Assembly: GCA_029261675.1 (NCBI GenBank) | Contig: JAJDBA010000351.1 | Coordinates: 1 to 7,737, forward strand | Source: Nitrospinaceae bacterium | Lineage (GTDB): Bacteria; Nitrospinota; Nitrospinia; Nitrospinales; VA-1 | DNA: 7,737 nucleotides | Direction of reading: 5' to 3' | Shown: in pieces, positions 6,219 through 7,737 of the stretch | How positions within the stretch are numbered: position 1 is the first letter of the stretch | How the letters are laid out: every line of letters begins with the position of its first letter | The notes under the pieces: model-generated | The model's database searches: none | Seen by the model: the letters and a program-made list of their open reading frames with translations, nothing else | Told to the model about the DNA's origin: nothing | Made by a program: the position numbers and the translations under genes

Positions 6219-6862
6219 AAAGACTCCTGAGTTTGCTGACACCCGTTTAAACATTCCTGAATACTTTTAAAGTCTATTTTTCCTGCTCGAATGAGTCGGA
6301 CAGGGGCGTCAGTTGCATTTACGAGAGTAGAGGGTTTCCCTCCCTTGCACTCGCCTGCATCCAGTATGAGTTCAACCTTTTCGCCAAAGGTGTCTTGAAC
6401 TTGTTGTGCCGTTGTTGCCGGATTGCCTCCGCTGATATTTGCGCTAGGTGCCGTTAAGGGATGATCCAGTTCTGATAAGATTTTTCGGGTGACTGGGTTC
6501 CCAGGTTGCCTTATCCCAATTAAGTCTGCTGTAATATTCTCGTGAATAGAAGAGGGTTTGGGTTTAAAAAGAAGTGTTAAGGGACCTGGCCAGAAGGCCT
6601 GCATAAGTTTAATGCAGGCGGCCGAAGGTTCTTCAACAAGGTTTTCCAGTTTTGAAATAGAGTCAATGAGTAGAAGGAGTGGCTTTTCCGGATCACGACC
6701 TTTTATTTTATAAATTTTATCTACAGCAATTTTATTATAAGGATTCACTCCCAGACCATAAAATGTGTCGGTGGGAAAAGCTATAATCCCTCCTGCCTTC
6801 AAGACCTTTTTTGTCTCGGAGAGAGTGTTCTCCGATGAACTAACCTTTAAAATTTGCGGCAT
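6215..6862 (-). CDS. tsaC: L-threonylcarbamoyladenylate synthase (YrdC/Sua5 family)
   Basis: The enzyme makes threonylcarbamoyl-AMP from threonine, bicarbonate and ATP, the first step of N6-threonylcarbamoyladenosine (t6A) formation at position 37 of ANN-decoding tRNAs. The 215-aa protein is a single YrdC domain: AGGIIAFPTDTFYGLG (23-38), the KGRDPEKPL nucleotide/carbamoyl site (54-62; Lys54, Arg56, Lys60), WPGPLTLLF (91-99), APSANISG (138-145) and the PSTLV strand (177-181). It lacks the extra C-terminal domain of long Sua5 proteins. The closely related YciO group is an alternative, though the motif set fits TsaC well. The ATG at 6862 lies inside the last 23 bp of purE and has no clear ribosome site, so coupling to purE translation is likely. 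Its TGA overlaps the acpS ATG. Confidence 0.93.
   Translation of the reverse strand: MPQILKVSSSENTLSETKKVLKAGGIIAFPTDTFYGLGVNPYNKIAVDKIYKIKGRDPEKPLLLLIDSISKLENLVEEPSAACIKLMQAFWPGPLTLLFKPKPSSIHENITADLIGIRQPGNPVTRKILSELDHPLTAPSANISGGNPATTAQQVQDTFGEKVELILDAGECKGGKPSTLVNATDAPVRLIRAGKIDFKSIQECLNGCQQTQESL
6223..6228 (-). promoter_or_regulatory. Ribosome binding site that fixes the acpS start
   Basis: AGGAGT on the minus strand, 4 nt before the ATG at 6218, lies inside the 3' end of tsaC. It selects this ATG over the one at 6254, which has no such site. Confidence 0.8.
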
Positions 6863-7358
6863 GAGGTGTTTTCAACTTTTTACTTTTGAGTTCGACTGCT
6901 TTGGCTTGTTGCTTTCTATACTTTACAAGTTGGTTGGCAAGCTTGATGTCTGCTAATGCGAGAATTTGAACTGCAAGAAGTCCTGCATTTTTTGCTCCCC
7001 ACTTTCCAATGCTTACCGTTGCAACAGGAGTTCCACCCGGCATTTGTGCGGTTGATAGGAGTGAGTCTAGCCCGTTTAACGGAGTGGAATTAATGGGAAC
7101 CCCAATGACAGGTAATGTGGTTTCGGCGGCAATCACTCCAGCAAGATGTGCTGCACCACCGGCTCCAGCGATGAAGATACGAAGGCCTTTTCGTTTGGCT
7201 CCTTGCACATACTTTCGGGTACGCTCAGGGGTGCGGTGAGCAGAAGTTATCAGTACTTCATGGGCCACGTTAAACACTTCAAGAACCTTACTGGCTTCTT
7301 CCATTATCGGAAAATCTGAATCACTTCCCATTACAATTCCGACCAAGGGCTTATTCAA
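6840..7358 (-). CDS. purE: N5-carboxyaminoimidazole ribonucleotide mutase (class I PurE)
   Basis: PurE converts N5-CAIR to CAIR in de novo purine synthesis. The 172-aa protein carries VMGSDSD (9-15), TSAHRTPER (38-46) with the catalytic histidine His41, AGAGGAAHLAG (64-74), NGLDSLLSTAQMPGGTPVATV (95-115) and GAKNAGLLA (121-129). These are the complete class I signature and the full family length, with a slightly extended basic tail (about 147-172). The start is TTG at 7358, chosen because AGGAG lies 9 nt upstream, the N-terminus then fits the family, and there is no ATG between. It is the first gene of a leftward operon with tsaC, acpS, an acyltransferase and a zinc-ribbon gene. purK, the usual partner for making N5-CAIR, is not next to it. 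The leader is about 40 nt, too short for a purine riboswitch. Confidence 0.97.
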   Translation of the reverse strand: MNKPLVGIVMGSDSDFPIMEEASKVLEVFNVAHEVLITSAHRTPERTRKYVQGAKRKGLRIFIAGAGGAAHLAGVIAAETTLPVIGVPINSTPLNGLDSLLSTAQMPGGTPVATVSIGKWGAKNAGLLAVQILALADIKLANQLVKYRKQQAKAVELKSKKLKTPHAANFKG

Positions 7359-7367
7359 AAATTCTTT

Positions 7368-7372
7368 CTCCT
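7368..7372 (-). promoter_or_regulatory. Ribosome binding site of purE
   Basis: AGGAG on the minus strand, followed by 9 nt and the TTG at 7358. It is the strongest ribosome site in the window and decides the TTG start. Confidence 0.8.
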
Positions 7373-7405
7373 GAAAATAAATTTAGCTGAGTCTATATGA
7401 GACGC

Positions 7406-7434
7406 TTTATAACAATTTTTTCAAATGGGATCAA
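7406..7434 (-). promoter_or_regulatory. Sigma-70-type promoter of the purE operon
   Basis: On the minus strand, TTGATC (7434-7429) and TATAAA (7411-7406) are separated by exactly 17 bp. Transcription would begin near 7399, about 40 nt before the purE start. It lies in the gap after the SUMF1 gene, so purE need not depend on read-through from that gene. Confidence 0.6.
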
Positions 7435-7446
7435 GGTGTTGAGGCC

Positions 7447-7737
7447 CTATACATCTTCGCAAACTGTGCGAAATCCAAGAAAAGAAGTGCAATAACTTTT
7501 AATGAAAGAAATGCGACGCCAAGGCGCAATATGTTTAAAGTGAGTGATGAAGCTTCCGCCTTTGGCAATTTTATAAGTCAGACCATTGGAATTGCTATTG
7601 CGCCCGTTTTCAGGAAGGTTTTTTGTGTCTTCCACCCATTCGAAAACATTTCCATATAATCCTGCCACCCCACCGCAGTGTTCGTTCTCCGGGAAATGGT
7701 CCACGGGTAAGGTGCAGCAAACGCCCGTTTCTTCAAT
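7447..7737 (-). CDS. SUMF1/FGE-fold protein, C-terminal fragment lacking the catalytic cysteines
   Basis: The reading frame is open through the right edge, so only the last 96 residues are seen; an internal GTG at 7704 is not a credible start. The fragment shows the end of the formylglycine-generating-enzyme sulfatase domain: PVDHFPEN (11-18), GLYGNVFEWVED (26-37), KGGSF (59-63) and LGFRTV (87-92). In true FGE, two cysteines shortly after the GGS(Y/F) strand bind copper and oxidise a sulfatase cysteine. By ungapped comparison those places hold Thr65 and Ile70 here, so sulfatase activation is unlikely. Bacterial relatives with this fold include PvdO, EgtB-associated domains and many proteins of unknown role. 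The stop lies 12 bp upstream of the purE -35 box, so the gene ends before the purE operon begins, in the same direction. Confidence 0.85.
   Translation of the reverse strand: MEETGVCCTLPVDHFPENEHCGGVAGLYGNVFEWVEDTKNLPENGRNSNSNGLTYKIAKGGSFITHFKHIAPWRRISFIKSYCTSFLGFRTVCEDV

Noticed and set aside
6219..6254. A longer AcpS start at 6254, adding 12 residues
   Set aside because: The extra residues do not belong to the family. The ATG at 6218 has a ribosome site, an ATGA overlap with tsaC, and the Asp8 spacing expected of AcpS.
7009..7239. A plus-strand frame opposite purE (and similar ones opposite acpS at 5896-6108 and tsaC at 6765-6956)
   Set aside because: These are antisense shadows of conserved genes without motifs or ribosome sites.
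7431..7442. A hairpin TCAA-GGTG-TTGA after the SUMF1 gene as its terminator
   Set aside because: The stem is only 4 bp without a following T-run on the minus strand, and it overlaps the purE -35 box.
7359..7446. A purine riboswitch before purE
   Set aside because: The predicted leader is only about 40 nt and no three-stem aptamer pattern is visible; the gap is filled by an ordinary promoter and ribosome site.

Overview
The window reads as a stretch of chromosome from a low-GC, Gram-negative-type bacterium. The Gram-negative inference rests mainly on the LpxL/HtrB-type acyltransferase and a surface-polysaccharide gene (rfbF). The taxon cannot be fixed from this sequence. Only rfbF, acpS and purE have clear Shine-Dalgarno motifs at good spacing. 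Start codons include GTG (rfbF) and TTG (purE and the acyltransferase).

The left half (about 1-4200) is a surface-glycan region. It opens with the 5' end of rfbF (glucose-1-phosphate cytidylyltransferase), which runs leftward off the window. A gene-free divergent spacer of about 375 bp (124-499) separates it from a rightward pair: a CmcI/rhamnosyl-O-methyltransferase-type SAM methyltransferase (500-1258) and a 635-aa polytopic membrane protein with GT-C glycosyltransferase features (1268-3175). A GtrB/DPM1-like family 2 glycosyltransferase (3236-4195, minus strand) converges on them. A GtrB-like enzyme that loads a polyprenyl phosphate, beside a GT-C protein that could use such a donor, is the logic of known glycan side-branch decoration systems. 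A methyltransferase and a CDP-sugar synthesis gene fit the same theme. Acting together is inference.

The right half (about 4416-7358) is a compact leftward operon transcribed in the order purE, tsaC, acpS, LpxL-like acyltransferase, double zinc-ribbon protein. purE overlaps tsaC by 23 bp, tsaC overlaps acpS by an ATGA, and the last two junctions are 8 and 13 bp. A TTGATC-17-TATAAA promoter lies just upstream of purE. The operon mixes purine synthesis, tRNA t6A modification, acyl-carrier-protein activation and lipid acylation. AcpS and the acyltransferase are linked through acyl-ACP; the other functions are probably joined only by shared transcription.

The right edge (7447-7737) holds the C-terminal end of a SUMF1/formylglycine-generating-enzyme-fold protein that lacks the two cysteines of true sulfatase activators. 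No tRNA, rRNA, CRISPR array, insertion sequence or phage gene was seen. Nothing here is clearly a new system. The most useful leads are the glycan-decoration gene set, the cysteine-less SUMF1 protein and the lipid/zinc-ribbon tail of the purE operon.
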